Origin: Anaerohalosphaeraceae bacterium
GTDB taxonomy: Bacteria; Planctomycetota; Phycisphaerae; Sedimentisphaerales; Anaerohalosphaeraceae
Length of the DNA stretch: 64,000 bases
Assembly: GCA_035378985.1 (NCBI GenBank)
Contig: DAOSUR010000011.1
Coordinates: 52,603-116,602, forward strand
Direction of reading: 5' to 3'
The first letter of the stretch is position 1. Each line of letters begins with the position of its first letter. The notes beneath the pieces are model-generated. The model did no database searches, was not told where the DNA came from, and was given only the letters and a program-made list of their open reading frames with translations. A program made the position numbers and the translations under genes. Positions 45,021 through 53,334 of this stretch are shown in pieces.

Positions 45021-45066
45021 AGTTAAGGAGGATAGTCCCGAAGGGATTACCCTCCTTCTCCTAACT
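45021..45066. other. Nested hairpin downstream of larA, possible terminator
   Basis: AGTTA (45021-45025) / TAACT (45062-45066) encloses AAGGAGG (45025-45031) / CCTCCTT (45051-45057) and a TCCC-GAA-GGGA tip (45036-45046). The structure is strong but has no T-tract. It may be a terminator or a structured 3' end of larA. The rest of 44995-45237 is AT-rich and I see no gene in it. Confidence 0.4.
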
Positions 45067-45237
45067 TAGCAACTATTATATCCAAAATGTTAACCAAGAC
45101 AAAATTAAAAAGACGTGAAAAACGAAAATATTTTCAGAGATTACAAGGCGTATTATATCCTTTATTGTAAACCGTTTCAGACAATCAGGTTATTTTCGCC
45201 GCTTTGTTTCCCGGAAATAGAAATAATTTTTGAATCG

Positions 45238-45267
45238 TTGCTCTCGAAAGAATTTTTTTCGTATAAT
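45238..45267 (+). promoter_or_regulatory. Sigma-70 promoter of rnpB
   Basis: TTGCTC (45238-45243), 18 nt, TATAAT (45262-45267). The predicted start, seven to eight nt further, falls on the first base of helix P1 at about 45275, which strongly supports the RNA gene boundary. Confidence 0.75.
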
Positions 45268-45292
45268 AAAAGAAGAGTGGGTCGGGCGGTTG

Positions 45293-45385
45293 CCCCGCAC
45301 CTACTTGGAGTGTTTGAAGTCTCTTGCAGCGGATGGTTCAACCCCTCCGCAGAAAAACCGGATTACGCTCCAAGTAGGTGCGGGG
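45293..45385 (+). repeat. Palindromic element 1, occupies helix P3 of rnpB
   Basis: Arms CCCCGCACCTACTTGGAG and its perfect complement, 18 bp. The 57-nt interior contains an inner hairpin GCGGA...TCCGC. It follows P2 directly and ends at GAGGAAAG, where E. coli has P3. No flanking target duplication is seen. Confidence 0.88.
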
Positions 45386-45477
45386 AGGAAAGTCCGAGCA
45401 GGACAGGGCACGGCGACGGCTAACGGCCGCCCGGGGCAACCCGAGGGAAAGTGCCACAGAAAACACACAGCCGATGG

Positions 45478-45570
45478 CCCCGCACCTACTTGGAGTGTTT
45501 GGTATCTCTTGCAGCGGGTGCTTCAACCCTTTAGCGGAAGAAACGGACTACCCTCCAAGTAGATGCGGGG
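45478..45570 (+). repeat. Palindromic element 2, occupies helix P12 of rnpB
   Basis: Same 93-nt length, arms identical to element 1 on the left and differing by one base (C-A mismatch) on the right. Interior is roughly three-quarters identical to element 1 and keeps TCTCTTGCAGCGG. It lies between CGATGG and TACAGG, exactly where the P12 hairpin sits in class A RNA. Confidence 0.88.
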
Positions 45571-45767
45571 TACAGGCAATGGTGAAAAGGTGCGGTAAGA
45601 GCGCACCGCGCTGTCGGCAACGGCAGCGGCACGGCAAACCCCGCCGCCTGCAAAACCAAGTATGCCGGAGCCTGGCCCGGGCAATTCCGGCGGGTAGGTT
45701 GCTTGCCGGAGGGGAAACCTTCCGGCAGAGCCGATTGGCAACAATCGGTCCAGTGTAATAACCGCCG

Positions 45768-45859
45768 CCCCGCACCTACTTGAAGAACAGAGGGTTTTGA
45801 TTTGGACGACTTCAATCTTTCAAGACAGAACCCGTTCGGCTTTTCAAGTAGGTGCGGGG
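45768..45859 (+). repeat. Palindromic element 3, in the P2-P4 junction of rnpB
   Basis: 92 nt. Arms CCCCGCACCTACTTGAA with perfect complement (17 bp). The interior is unrelated to elements 1 and 2 and can form GGGTT...AACCC. It separates the 3' strand of P2 (ends 45766) from the P4 strand ACAGAACTCGG, where E. coli has only a few unpaired bases. Confidence 0.88.
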
Positions 45860-45915
45860 AACAGAACTCGGCTTACAGACCCACTCATTTTTTATCTTTC
45901 CCTTGTTAGATATTT

Positions 45916-45932
45916 ATCAAATATTCTTTGAT
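45916..45932 (+). promoter_or_regulatory. Operator-like palindrome before the XRE/S24 gene
   Basis: ATCAAA-TATTC-TTTGAT, 30 nt ahead of the start codon at 45963, in an AT-rich promoter region that also holds TTGTTTTACAAACAGTTG. Plausible autoregulatory site. Confidence 0.45.
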
Positions 45933-45962
45933 TGTTTTACAAACAGTTGTTAAACTGGCCGT

Positions 45963-46727
45963 ATGACCTTCGGACAAGTCATCCGTCAAAAGCGCAAGGA
46001 ACTCCGGCTGACCTTAGATGAAGTGGCCGCCAAGACCGGCTTTTCCAAGCCCTACCTTTCCACCATCGAGACCGGACGAGTCAAAAACCCGCCGTCGGAT
46101 GAATTGATTTGCAAACTCGAAAAAATTCTCCGGTTCAAGAGCGGTTATCTCCTGCATCTGGCCCATAAAGAGAAAATCCCTGCTGATATCCGCAGGGAAT
46201 TTGAGACCCTCAGCGCCGAAAACCGCAAGTACAGAACGCTCATCCAAAACATCCTCACCCGACGGCAAAGCATCTCGGAATTGCACAAATTATTCCGTCA
46301 GGGGGACCCGGATGCTCTGAACCGCACTCCTGGAAACTGGATACCTGTCATCAACAAAGTAGCTGCCGGCTACCCGAACGATTTTGACGACCTCGGCTAT
46401 CCGGCCGGGGTGGCCGATGACTATGTCCTGGCTCCGGACCTGCACGACCCGAACGCCTTTGCCCTGCGGGTGGTCGGCGATTCGATGGAGCCGGAGTTTC
46501 GTCAGGGCGATATCGTGATTTTTTCCCCGGCCGCACCGGTCCAAAGCGGGGCGGATTGCCTAATCCGCCTCCAAAACCCCTATGAGACCACCTTCAAGCG
46601 GGTCTTTTTTGATTCCAAAGACGAGATTCGCCTCCAGCCCCGCAATGAAAAGTATCCTCCGCAAATCATCAGGACCGCCCGGCTTAACGGGCTCTATCGG
46701 GCGGTTATCCAATACAGACGACTGTAA
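45963..46727 (+). CDS. XRE-type regulator with S24/LexA-like domain
   Basis: 254 residues. N-terminal XRE helix-turn-helix: FGQVIRQKRKELRLTLDEVAAKTGFSKPYLSTIETGR. Middle coiled linker (residues about 75-105). C-terminal S24 fold with DSMEPEFRQGDIVIFSP (nucleophile Ser) and YETTFKRVFF, where the Lys of the Ser-Lys dyad is expected. Such proteins resemble phage CI or ImmR-like repressors that respond by self-cleavage; whether this one cleaves is unknown. No phage genes are nearby. Alone between rnpB and lptD. Confidence 0.82.
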   Translation: MTFGQVIRQKRKELRLTLDEVAAKTGFSKPYLSTIETGRVKNPPSDELICKLEKILRFKSGYLLHLAHKEKIPADIRREFETLSAENRKYRTLIQNILTRRQSISELHKLFRQGDPDALNRTPGNWIPVINKVAAGYPNDFDDLGYPAGVADDYVLAPDLHDPNAFALRVVGDSMEPEFRQGDIVIFSPAAPVQSGADCLIRLQNPYETTFKRVFFDSKDEIRLQPRNEKYPPQIIRTARLNGLYRAVIQYRRL

Positions 46728-46885
46728 AAAACAAAGCCCCTCTCCCCCGCCGAAACCTCTCGATTATTCGCTTTTTTGTATGGAATTGACCCGCTGAATC
46801 GATATAATCTCCAGGTTTGAAGAGCCGATTGTTCTCCACGGAAAAGATACAGAGAGTCTGGTTTGCTTCCGGAAAGGTTTAACTC

Positions 46886-49800
46886 ATGCAGATTCGAAGG
46901 ATCGGATGGCTTTTCTGGTTGTTCGGCGCCGCGGCGGGAACAGCCCTGGCAGAGAGTACCTCTCTGTTCCCGGCAGGCCAGGATTTACATCTGTCCGCCT
47001 CCCGAATGGTTCGAACAGCAGCAGATTCCCAGGGACAAAGCCGCCTGCTCCTCGAAGAGGGAGTTGAAGGAACAATCGGCGACAATCAATTCTCCGCCGA
47101 GCGGGCCGTGGCCCTGCTCCAGTTGCGCGGGGAAACATCCGGCCTTTCCGAAGGGCAGTATTACGAAGTCCATCTGTATCTGGAAGGCGGGGTCTCTTTG
47201 AAAAAAGGGAGCCGTTCCAAAATGACGGTTCTTTCCGTGCCGATAGCAGAAAATGCACACCGGCTGGCGGTTCGGTTTCTGGTAACCGGACAGGTTTTCG
47301 TAACGGCCCGTCAGGAAAAAACCCTCCCAGCCGAATCCCTCGAGAGTGAGCCGCTTTACACGCGAGCGACGGAAACATTCCGGCGAGTTCGGCAGGGGCC
47401 CGTACCTCCTTTGACAGCGTATGTGCCGCAGATGAAAGACCGTTTTCTGTCTCCGCACATTCCGGCCGTCCAGAAAGCCGCCGCTGCCCAAAACTGTCTG
47501 GCTCAGCCGCCTGCCGCCCCAACAGAGTCCAAACCCGCGGTATCCTATCCGATTCACATCAACGCCCTTTGGGAACCGGCCCCGGAAATCGAAACCCGAA
47601 CCCTGCCGGACGGCCGCAAAGCCGCCACCATTTCCGGGCGCTTTTATCTGTGGCAAAAACGCGACGAGGAAGGCACGCTGCTGGAGTTCCTGGCCGACAG
47701 CGCTGTGGTTTATTATGCCGGCGACTCGCTGACCCAAAGCCGACCGGGTCCCGGCGGCAACGAAATCGCCTCCGGAACCATCGAAGGCGTCTATCTGGCC
47801 GGCAATATCGTGATGACCGAAGGCGATATGACCATCCGGGCCGACGAAATCTATTACGATTTCTTCCGCCGGCAGGCCTTAGTGGTCCACGCTGAACTGC
47901 GGACCTTCAGTCCCTCCCGCTCCATCCCGATTTACATTCGGGCCGAAACCCTGCGGCGAATCAATGAAACTACATTCGAGGGAGAAAATGTCGAACTGAC
48001 GGACAGTGAGTTTTATCTGCCGCAAATCTCCGTCCACGCCGCCCGAATGGTTTTGATGACAACCGAACAGCTGGAAGAACGAGAACGTCAGCAGGCCGCC
48101 GGTGAGAACCCGCAGGCAGACTTCCAAGATGTGTCGTTCCGATACGGACGTACAACCCTTTGGAAATGGCCCGGTCTTCAGACAAATTTCGCCCGTCCGG
48201 TCTTTCCGCTCAGTCGGCTTCGTGTGGGCAACGATAATGAGTTCGGCACATCCGTAGAAACCCGATGGAATCTGGCAAATCTCCTCGGCAAACCCCAGCC
48301 GGAAGGGACGGATACGGAACTGGCCCTCGATTATTTCAGCGACAGAGGGGTCGGAGCAGGCATCGAATCCGAGTACCAGCTTCCCGACTCCTTCGGAGAA
48401 CTGCTCGGGTATGTGATGAGTTATCGGGGGACCGACGACCTCGGACGTGTAGGTGCTGACCGCCGCAACCTCGACCCGGAAGAAGACATTCGCGGCCGCT
48501 TCAGCTGGCGGCACCGCTCCTATCTGCCCGAAGACTGGCAGCTGACCCTCGAAGTCGGATATCTGTCCGACCGCTATTTCCAGGAATGGATGTATCGGGG
48601 AGAATATTATACGAATAAGCCCCAGGAAACCCTTGTTCACCTGAAACGCCTGAAAGACAACTGGGCCTTCTCGATTCTCGGTAAGACCCGCATCAACGAT
48701 TTTGAAACAACGGTCGAAGAACTGCCGACGGTGGAATATCACCTTAAAGGGGCGTCCCTCTGGGATCATCGTCTGACATTCTACAGCGATACCCAGGTCG
48801 GACGGCTTCGCAACCGGTTCGATGAAGACCTCGCTTCGCCGGCCACAAAGGAAGATTTCTACACCCTGGCTTACACCCGCAATGAAGTGGACTGGCCGCT
48901 GATGCTGGGCACCGTGAAAACCGTTCCCTACACGGCGGCGACCTTTGCCTTCGAGGACCACGATGAGTTCAATCTGGATTTGGACGGCACACCCGTTGCG
49001 CCGGAGGACACACCCGTTTTGGGTGAATACGGCGTGCGGATGTCCACGATGTTCTGGAAGACGAACCCGTCCGTCCGGAGCCGCCTGTGGGACTTAAACG
49101 GCATCCGACATCTGGTCAAACCCCACTTTGAAGCGGTCTTTTATGAAGACAACAGTCCCGCCGTCGAAATGCGGAATATGTACAACCTGGGCCTTGCCCA
49201 GCGCTGGCAGACCCATCGGGGACCCGAAGGCCGACAGGAAACCGTGGACTGGCTCCGCTGGGATTTGGATGCAACCTGGGTCAGGAATCCGGCGGAGGAG
49301 GACACCGATCCGCTGGGGCGGTACGGACCGGCTGATTTTCTGTTCAGCGACTCCGCGATTCCGCTTCGGACGCGACGGAATAATCCCTTCTTCGGACTTG
49401 TACGCAATACTCTCCAGAGCGACGTAGAATGGAAAATCAGCGATACAATGGCCGTGCTCAGCGACCAGAATTTCGACATCGACAGCGGACAGATTCAGCA
49501 GGTGGATGTCGGCGTGAATCGATACGTCTATCCGGAATTAAGCTATTATCTCGGCAGCCGCTATCTGCGGCCCGTCCGTGTGGATATCCCTTCTGAAGGG
49601 ATTCACGAAGAGGGTTCCCATTCCCTCGTAGCAGCCCTGACATATTCACTGGGAACCCGCTATACAGCGATTCTGGCTCAGGAATACAACTTCGATTACG
49701 GCAAAACCGTCCGAAGCGAATTGACGTTAATCCGCCGCTATCACCGCCTGTTTTACGGGCTGAGTTTTTCGCTGGATGAATCCCTGAACCGCCGGCTTGT

Positions 49801-49888
49801 CTCCATGAGCATCTGGCCGCAGGGAGTCAGAGAGCTGGCGATTGGGCGAAGATATATGGGCATGACCGAACCGGTGCGGGAGGAATAA
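46886..49888 (+). CDS. lptD: LPS-assembly outer-membrane protein LptD-like
   Basis: 1000 residues. Signal peptide (residues 1-22, cleavage near ALAES). An N-terminal LptA-like jellyroll region with ARMVRTAADSQGQSRLLLEEGVEGTIGDNQFSAERAV and a second repeat at EIASGTIEGVYLAGNIVMTEGDMTIRADEIYYDF, then a C-terminal beta-barrel of about 500 residues rich in alternating aromatic strands (WNLANLLGKPQ, LTYSLGTRYTAILAQEYNF) ending RRYMGMTEPVREE. LptD inserts lipopolysaccharide into the outer leaflet. The cysteine pairs of E. coli LptD are not obvious. ATG 46886 follows GGAAAGG. Its presence implies a diderm cell with LPS transport. Confidence 0.82.
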   Translation: MQIRRIGWLFWLFGAAAGTALAESTSLFPAGQDLHLSASRMVRTAADSQGQSRLLLEEGVEGTIGDNQFSAERAVALLQLRGETSGLSEGQYYEVHLYLEGGVSLKKGSRSKMTVLSVPIAENAHRLAVRFLVTGQVFVTARQEKTLPAESLESEPLYTRATETFRRVRQGPVPPLTAYVPQMKDRFLSPHIPAVQKAAAAQNCLAQPPAAPTESKPAVSYPIHINALWEPAPEIETRTLPDGRKAATISGRFYLWQKRDEEGTLLEFLADSAVVYYAGDSLTQSRPGPGGNEIASGTIEGVYLAGNIVMTEGDMTIRADEIYYDFFRRQALVVHAELRTFSPSRSIPIYIRAETLRRINETTFEGENVELTDSEFYLPQISVHAARMVLMTTEQLEERERQQAAGENPQADFQDVSFRYGRTTLWKWPGLQTNFARPVFPLSRLRVGNDNEFGTSVETRWNLANLLGKPQPEGTDTELALDYFSDRGVGAGIESEYQLPDSFGELLGYVMSYRGTDDLGRVGADRRNLDPEEDIRGRFSWRHRSYLPEDWQLTLEVGYLSDRYFQEWMYRGEYYTNKPQETLVHLKRLKDNWAFSILGKTRINDFETTVEELPTVEYHLKGASLWDHRLTFYSDTQVGRLRNRFDEDLASPATKEDFYTLAYTRNEVDWPLMLGTVKTVPYTAATFAFEDHDEFNLDLDGTPVAPEDTPVLGEYGVRMSTMFWKTNPSVRSRLWDLNGIRHLVKPHFEAVFYEDNSPAVEMRNMYNLGLAQRWQTHRGPEGRQETVDWLRWDLDATWVRNPAEEDTDPLGRYGPADFLFSDSAIPLRTRRNNPFFGLVRNTLQSDVEWKISDTMAVLSDQNFDIDSGQIQQVDVGVNRYVYPELSYYLGSRYLRPVRVDIPSEGIHEEGSHSLVAALTYSLGTRYTAILAQEYNFDYGKTVRSELTLIRRYHRLFYGLSFSLDESLNRRLVSMSIWPQGVRELAIGRRYMGMTEPVREE

Positions 49889-49960
49889 TCCCCCAAAATC
49901 CGCGGCAGCCGACGGCATACAGTTTTTCAGGAACGTCAATGCAAGAAGAAAGGAAGTGCT

Positions 49961-50905
49961 ATGGCTTTAGTCACAACCAAAAAAATGTTTGAAATGGCCT
50001 ACAAAAACGGCTACGCCATCGGGGCGTTCAACGTCAACAACATGGAAATCACACAGGGCATTGTGGCCGCGATTGCCGAAGAAAAGGCCCCGCTGATTCT
50101 GCAGATTTCCCGGGGGGCCCGCGAATACGCCAAGATGAGCTATCTGAAGGCGATTATCGATGTGGCCGTGGCGGAAAATCCGGATATCCCCATCTGCATG
50201 CATCTGGACCACGGCGACACGGTTGAAATCTGCAAGCAGTGTGTCGATGACGGCTTTACCTCGGTGATGATTGACGCCTCCCATCATCCGTTTGAGGAAA
50301 ACGTCCGCATTACCAAGGAAGTGGTCAAGTATGCCCATGCCCACGGCGTTGTCGTGGAGGCCGAGCTGGGCCAGCTGGGCGGCATCGAAGAAGATGTGGT
50401 CGGCGTGGATGATGTATCGGCTCACCTGACGGACCCGGCTCAGGCGCAGACCTTTGTGGAAAAGACCGGCTGCGACTCGCTGGCGGTGGCCGTCGGAACC
50501 AGCCATGGGGCATACAAGTTCAAAAGCGAGCCGAAAATCGCCTTTGACGTCATTGAAAAGATTCAGCGGCGTCTGCCCGGCTTTCCGCTGGTGATGCACG
50601 GGGCCAGCAGCGTGCTGAAGGAATTCAAAGACCTGATTAACAAATACGGCGGCAAGATGCCCGATGCGATGGGCGTGCCGGAGGAAGCCATCAGCCGCGC
50701 AGCCAAAATGGCGGTCTGCAAGGTCAATATCGATACGGACCTGCGGATGGCCCTGACCGCCAAGATTCGCCAGGTGTTTGCGGAAAAACCCGGCGAATTC
50801 GACCCGCGCAAATACCTGGGCCCGGGCCGGGAAGCCATCAAGCAGATGGTCAAGCACAAACTGCACGTTCTCGGCTGCGCCGGCAAAGCCGCCGAATGCC
50901 TGTAA
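49961..50905 (+). CDS. fba: Class II fructose-bisphosphate aldolase
   Basis: Zinc enzyme of glycolysis and gluconeogenesis, 314 residues. Zn ligands and catalytic Asp in CMHLDHGD, ASHHPFEEN, AVGTSHGAYKF and LVMHGASSV; phosphate-binding NIDTDLR near the C-terminus. AAAGGAAG ribosome site precedes ATG 49961. Shares central carbon metabolism with eno and tkt at the window ends. Followed by a strong terminator. Confidence 0.96.
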   Translation: MALVTTKKMFEMAYKNGYAIGAFNVNNMEITQGIVAAIAEEKAPLILQISRGAREYAKMSYLKAIIDVAVAENPDIPICMHLDHGDTVEICKQCVDDGFTSVMIDASHHPFEENVRITKEVVKYAHAHGVVVEAELGQLGGIEEDVVGVDDVSAHLTDPAQAQTFVEKTGCDSLAVAVGTSHGAYKFKSEPKIAFDVIEKIQRRLPGFPLVMHGASSVLKEFKDLINKYGGKMPDAMGVPEEAISRAAKMAVCKVNIDTDLRMALTAKIRQVFAEKPGEFDPRKYLGPGREAIKQMVKHKLHVLGCAGKAAECL

Positions 50906-50942
50906 AGTTCGGTTTGCTTTCGAAAACCATAGAATCAACTCG

Positions 50943-50972
50943 GCAGGACGGCACAGGCCGTCCTGCTTCTTG
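50943..50972 (+). terminator. Rho-independent terminator of fba
   Basis: GCAGGACGGC (50943-50952), loop ACAG, GCCGTCCTGC (50957-50966), then TTCTTG. Ten perfect base pairs 38 nt after the fba stop. Confidence 0.85.
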
Positions 50973-50997
50973 ATGAAGAAAGAACCTGTACGTTGTT

Positions 50998-53319
50998 ATG
51001 AATCTGAAAAATCAGAAGAACGCAAAATCAGTCATTCGGTGGGTCCTGATCATAATGGGCCTGTGGCTGGTGCTCGGCTGTGAACCGGACAGCCCGGGTT
51101 ATCCCTCCAAAAACTCATCGGAATCGAACGAAACATCCTCCGCCTCTGTTTCCCTGCCGGTATCTCTGAAAGCCGCATCGGCCATCGACTTCTTCTGCAC
51201 CGGCAATCCGGCGGCCGCCCGGGAAACCCTCGAAGCTGCCGCCGGTGAAAACGGTACTCTGGAGACTTTCCGGCAGATCCTCCTCAATTGGGAGCAGATG
51301 CAGCAGCGCCGACAAAATGTTCGTCTTCAAGTCTGGGCCAAACAGCAGGAGCGGTTAAAAGAGCTGGAAAAAAATCTCGGCGATTCCCTGAAAACGGAAA
51401 TGTCCGCAGCCAACCCTGCACCGGAAGAACCGGCTCTGTCAATGGACGAAGACCTGGCGGAAACTGTTCCGGATGCGGACCCCAACGGCCTGGAAGGAGT
51501 GCTGGCGGCCGCCATCCGCCTGCGGGACCTGGCTACAGACGAGGAAAAACAGGCCCTGCTGCAGCAGCCCTTCATTCAGCAGGCCGTCCAGGCCGCTCTT
51601 CAGCGGGCCCGTCTCTATGAGGAACAGGGACGCTGGACAGATGCCTATATCCGGGCCTATTACTGGCTGACGGCTTTGGATGAGGACAATCCCGAATACC
51701 GAAACAAAGCCGAGGAACTTTCCGAACTGCTCGAGATTGAACTGTCTTTGAAAGACGGCTCCTGCGATGACACCGTCAAGAAACGGTACGAGGACATCAA
51801 GACAGAGATGTTTGAACGAGCCCTCTACCTGCTGGATAACAACTATGTACGGCCGCTCGAATACAAGGAAATGATTCAGAAAGCCTTTCAGCGATGCCGC
51901 CTGCTGGCACGGGTCCTCGAAAAATCCTCCGCGGAAATCGCCTATCACACCGACGCCCAAACAGCCCGGCAGTTCCTGGAAAAACTGGACGCCGTCGAGA
52001 CGGAAATGAAGGACAAAACCGACCTCCAGGCCGCCGACCTCAAGGGTCTGCTCGAGTCCCTGCTCGACCTCAATCAAAACACACTGAACCTCCCGCCGGA
52101 AGTGCTCATTGCCCACTTCTCTCAGGCCGTCTTTCAGACGCTGGACCCCTTTACAGAGCTGGTCTGGCCCTGGTACGTGAAGGATTTCGAAAAGAATCTC
52201 ACCCAGCAGTTCAGCGGCATCGGCGTGGAGATCTCCAAAGCCACCGGTGTGCTGACAATTGTCAGTCTGCTGCCGGATACGCCCGCCTATCGGGCCGGCC
52301 TGGATGCGTATGATGAGATTCTGGCCGTCAACGGCGAACCGACGGAAAAGATGACGATTTTCTGCGCAGTCAGCAAGATTACCGGCCCCAAAGGCACCAA
52401 AGTTACGCTCACCATTCGGAGGCCTTCCACCGGCGAAGTCAAAGACTACACCATTGTCCGCGACCGCATTGTCGTTCAGCCCATTCGCGGCTGGCAGCGG
52501 ACCGAAAACGGTCAGTGGGACTTCTGGGTGGACAAGGCCAACCGCATCGGCTACGTGCGGCTTACTTCCTTTTCGGAAACCTCCCGCGACGAACTGGATC
52601 AGGTTTTGACTCAGCTGGAAAAAGAGGGAATGAAGGCCCTGATTCTGAACTTGCGGTATAACAGCGGCGGGTATCTGAACAGTGCCGCCGAAGTGGCCGA
52701 CTTATTCCTCAGCAAAGGCATCATCGTCAAAAGCAATCCCCGGCACGGATTCGCCGCCTATGAGATGGCCCACGAAAAAGGCACCCATCCGAACTACCCG
52801 ATGGTCGTTCTCATCAACGGCGGCAGCGCCAGCGCCTCGGAGATTGTCGCCGGCGCTCTTCAGGACCCCAAATATCGTCGGGCCACGCTGGTCGGCACCC
52901 GCAGCTACGGCAAGGGCTCCGTTCAGGTCGTTACGCCCTTTACCGGCGGCGGCTCCCAGCTGAAATACACTGTGGCCTATTATCACCTGCCCAGCGACCA
53001 GCCGGTGAAAAACCGCTATCAAATCGAAAAACTCGGACGCAAGGACTGGGGCATCGCACCGGATGTCGAAGTGGAAATGTACAGCCACGAAATCCGCCGA
53101 ATGCTCGAAATCCAGCGCAGAAACGATATCCTCGTGCAGGCCTTCCACAACAATGGAGAGGAACGCCGTTACACCCTTGAGGAAACTCTGCTGTCCGACC
53201 CGCAGCTGTCGGCCGCCCTGCTGATCGTCCAGGCCAAACTGCTCCAGCAGGGCTGTGCGGTTCAGCCGCCGGATTTGAATCTCTGGCAGCAGCCGGTCGA
53301 TCCGAATGAAGTCTTGTAA
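50998..53319 (+). CDS. S41 C-terminal processing peptidase lipoprotein (CtpA/Prc type)
   Basis: 773 residues. N-terminal signal with lipobox LWLVLGCEPD; a helical region to about residue 380; a PDZ domain (GIGVEISKATGVLTIVSLLPDTPAYRAGLDAYDEILAVNGE); and the S41 protease domain with YNSGGYLNSAAEVADLFLSKG, the Ser in GGSASASEIVAGAL, and TRSYGKGSVQV with the Lys. The catalytic Ser-Lys dyad is visible. Longer than classic CtpA because of the N-terminal helical domain. Probably trims periplasmic or outer-membrane proteins. First gene of a long operon. Confidence 0.88.
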   Translation: MNLKNQKNAKSVIRWVLIIMGLWLVLGCEPDSPGYPSKNSSESNETSSASVSLPVSLKAASAIDFFCTGNPAAARETLEAAAGENGTLETFRQILLNWEQMQQRRQNVRLQVWAKQQERLKELEKNLGDSLKTEMSAANPAPEEPALSMDEDLAETVPDADPNGLEGVLAAAIRLRDLATDEEKQALLQQPFIQQAVQAALQRARLYEEQGRWTDAYIRAYYWLTALDEDNPEYRNKAEELSELLEIELSLKDGSCDDTVKKRYEDIKTEMFERALYLLDNNYVRPLEYKEMIQKAFQRCRLLARVLEKSSAEIAYHTDAQTARQFLEKLDAVETEMKDKTDLQAADLKGLLESLLDLNQNTLNLPPEVLIAHFSQAVFQTLDPFTELVWPWYVKDFEKNLTQQFSGIGVEISKATGVLTIVSLLPDTPAYRAGLDAYDEILAVNGEPTEKMTIFCAVSKITGPKGTKVTLTIRRPSTGEVKDYTIVRDRIVVQPIRGWQRTENGQWDFWVDKANRIGYVRLTSFSETSRDELDQVLTQLEKEGMKALILNLRYNSGGYLNSAAEVADLFLSKGIIVKSNPRHGFAAYEMAHEKGTHPNYPMVVLINGGSASASEIVAGALQDPKYRRATLVGTRSYGKGSVQVVTPFTGGGSQLKYTVAYYHLPSDQPVKNRYQIEKLGRKDWGIAPDVEVEMYSHEIRRMLEIQRRNDILVQAFHNNGEERRYTLEETLLSDPQLSAALLIVQAKLLQQGCAVQPPDLNLWQQPVDPNEVL

Positions 53320-53334
53320 AGGACAAACAGCCCT

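Larger units (their letters stand above)
45275..45886 (+). ncRNA. rnpB: RNase P RNA, class A, carrying three palindromic insert elements
   Basis: Catalytic RNA that trims tRNA 5' ends. P1 is GAGTGGGTC (45275-45283) with GACCCACTC (45878-45886). P2 is GGCGGTT (45285-45291) with AACCGCC (45760-45766). Conserved region I is GAGGAAAGTCCGAGC (from 45385). GGAAAGTGCCACAGAAA, then GGTGAAAAGGTGCGGTAAGAGCGCACCG, and GGCACGGCAAACCCC match the class A core. The 3' ACAGAACTCGGCTTA (from 45861) pairs with region I to make P4; its CTCG matches CGAG, a compensated change from the usual CCCG/CGGG. Length is about 612 nt versus 350-400 usual. The excess is three palindromes of 92-93 nt at the P3, P12 and P2/P4-junction positions; without them about 334 nt remain. 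T-rich sequence after P1 suits termination. Confidence 0.92.

Noticed and set aside
45115..45423. Possible small protein gene across the start of rnpB
   Set aside because: It runs through the rnpB promoter, P1 and element 1; the RNA gene explains the conservation.
45293..45859. CRISPR-like array suggested by three repeats
   Set aside because: Copies are long palindromes with uneven spacing (92 and 197 nt between them), and the intervening sequence is RNase P core.
45293..45859. Insertion sequences
   Set aside because: Each element is about 93 nt with no coding capacity and no visible target-site duplication; at most they are non-autonomous.
45963..46727. Prophage repressor or LexA
   Set aside because: No phage genes adjoin and the N-terminus is XRE type, not the LexA winged helix, so only a general XRE/S24 call is justified.
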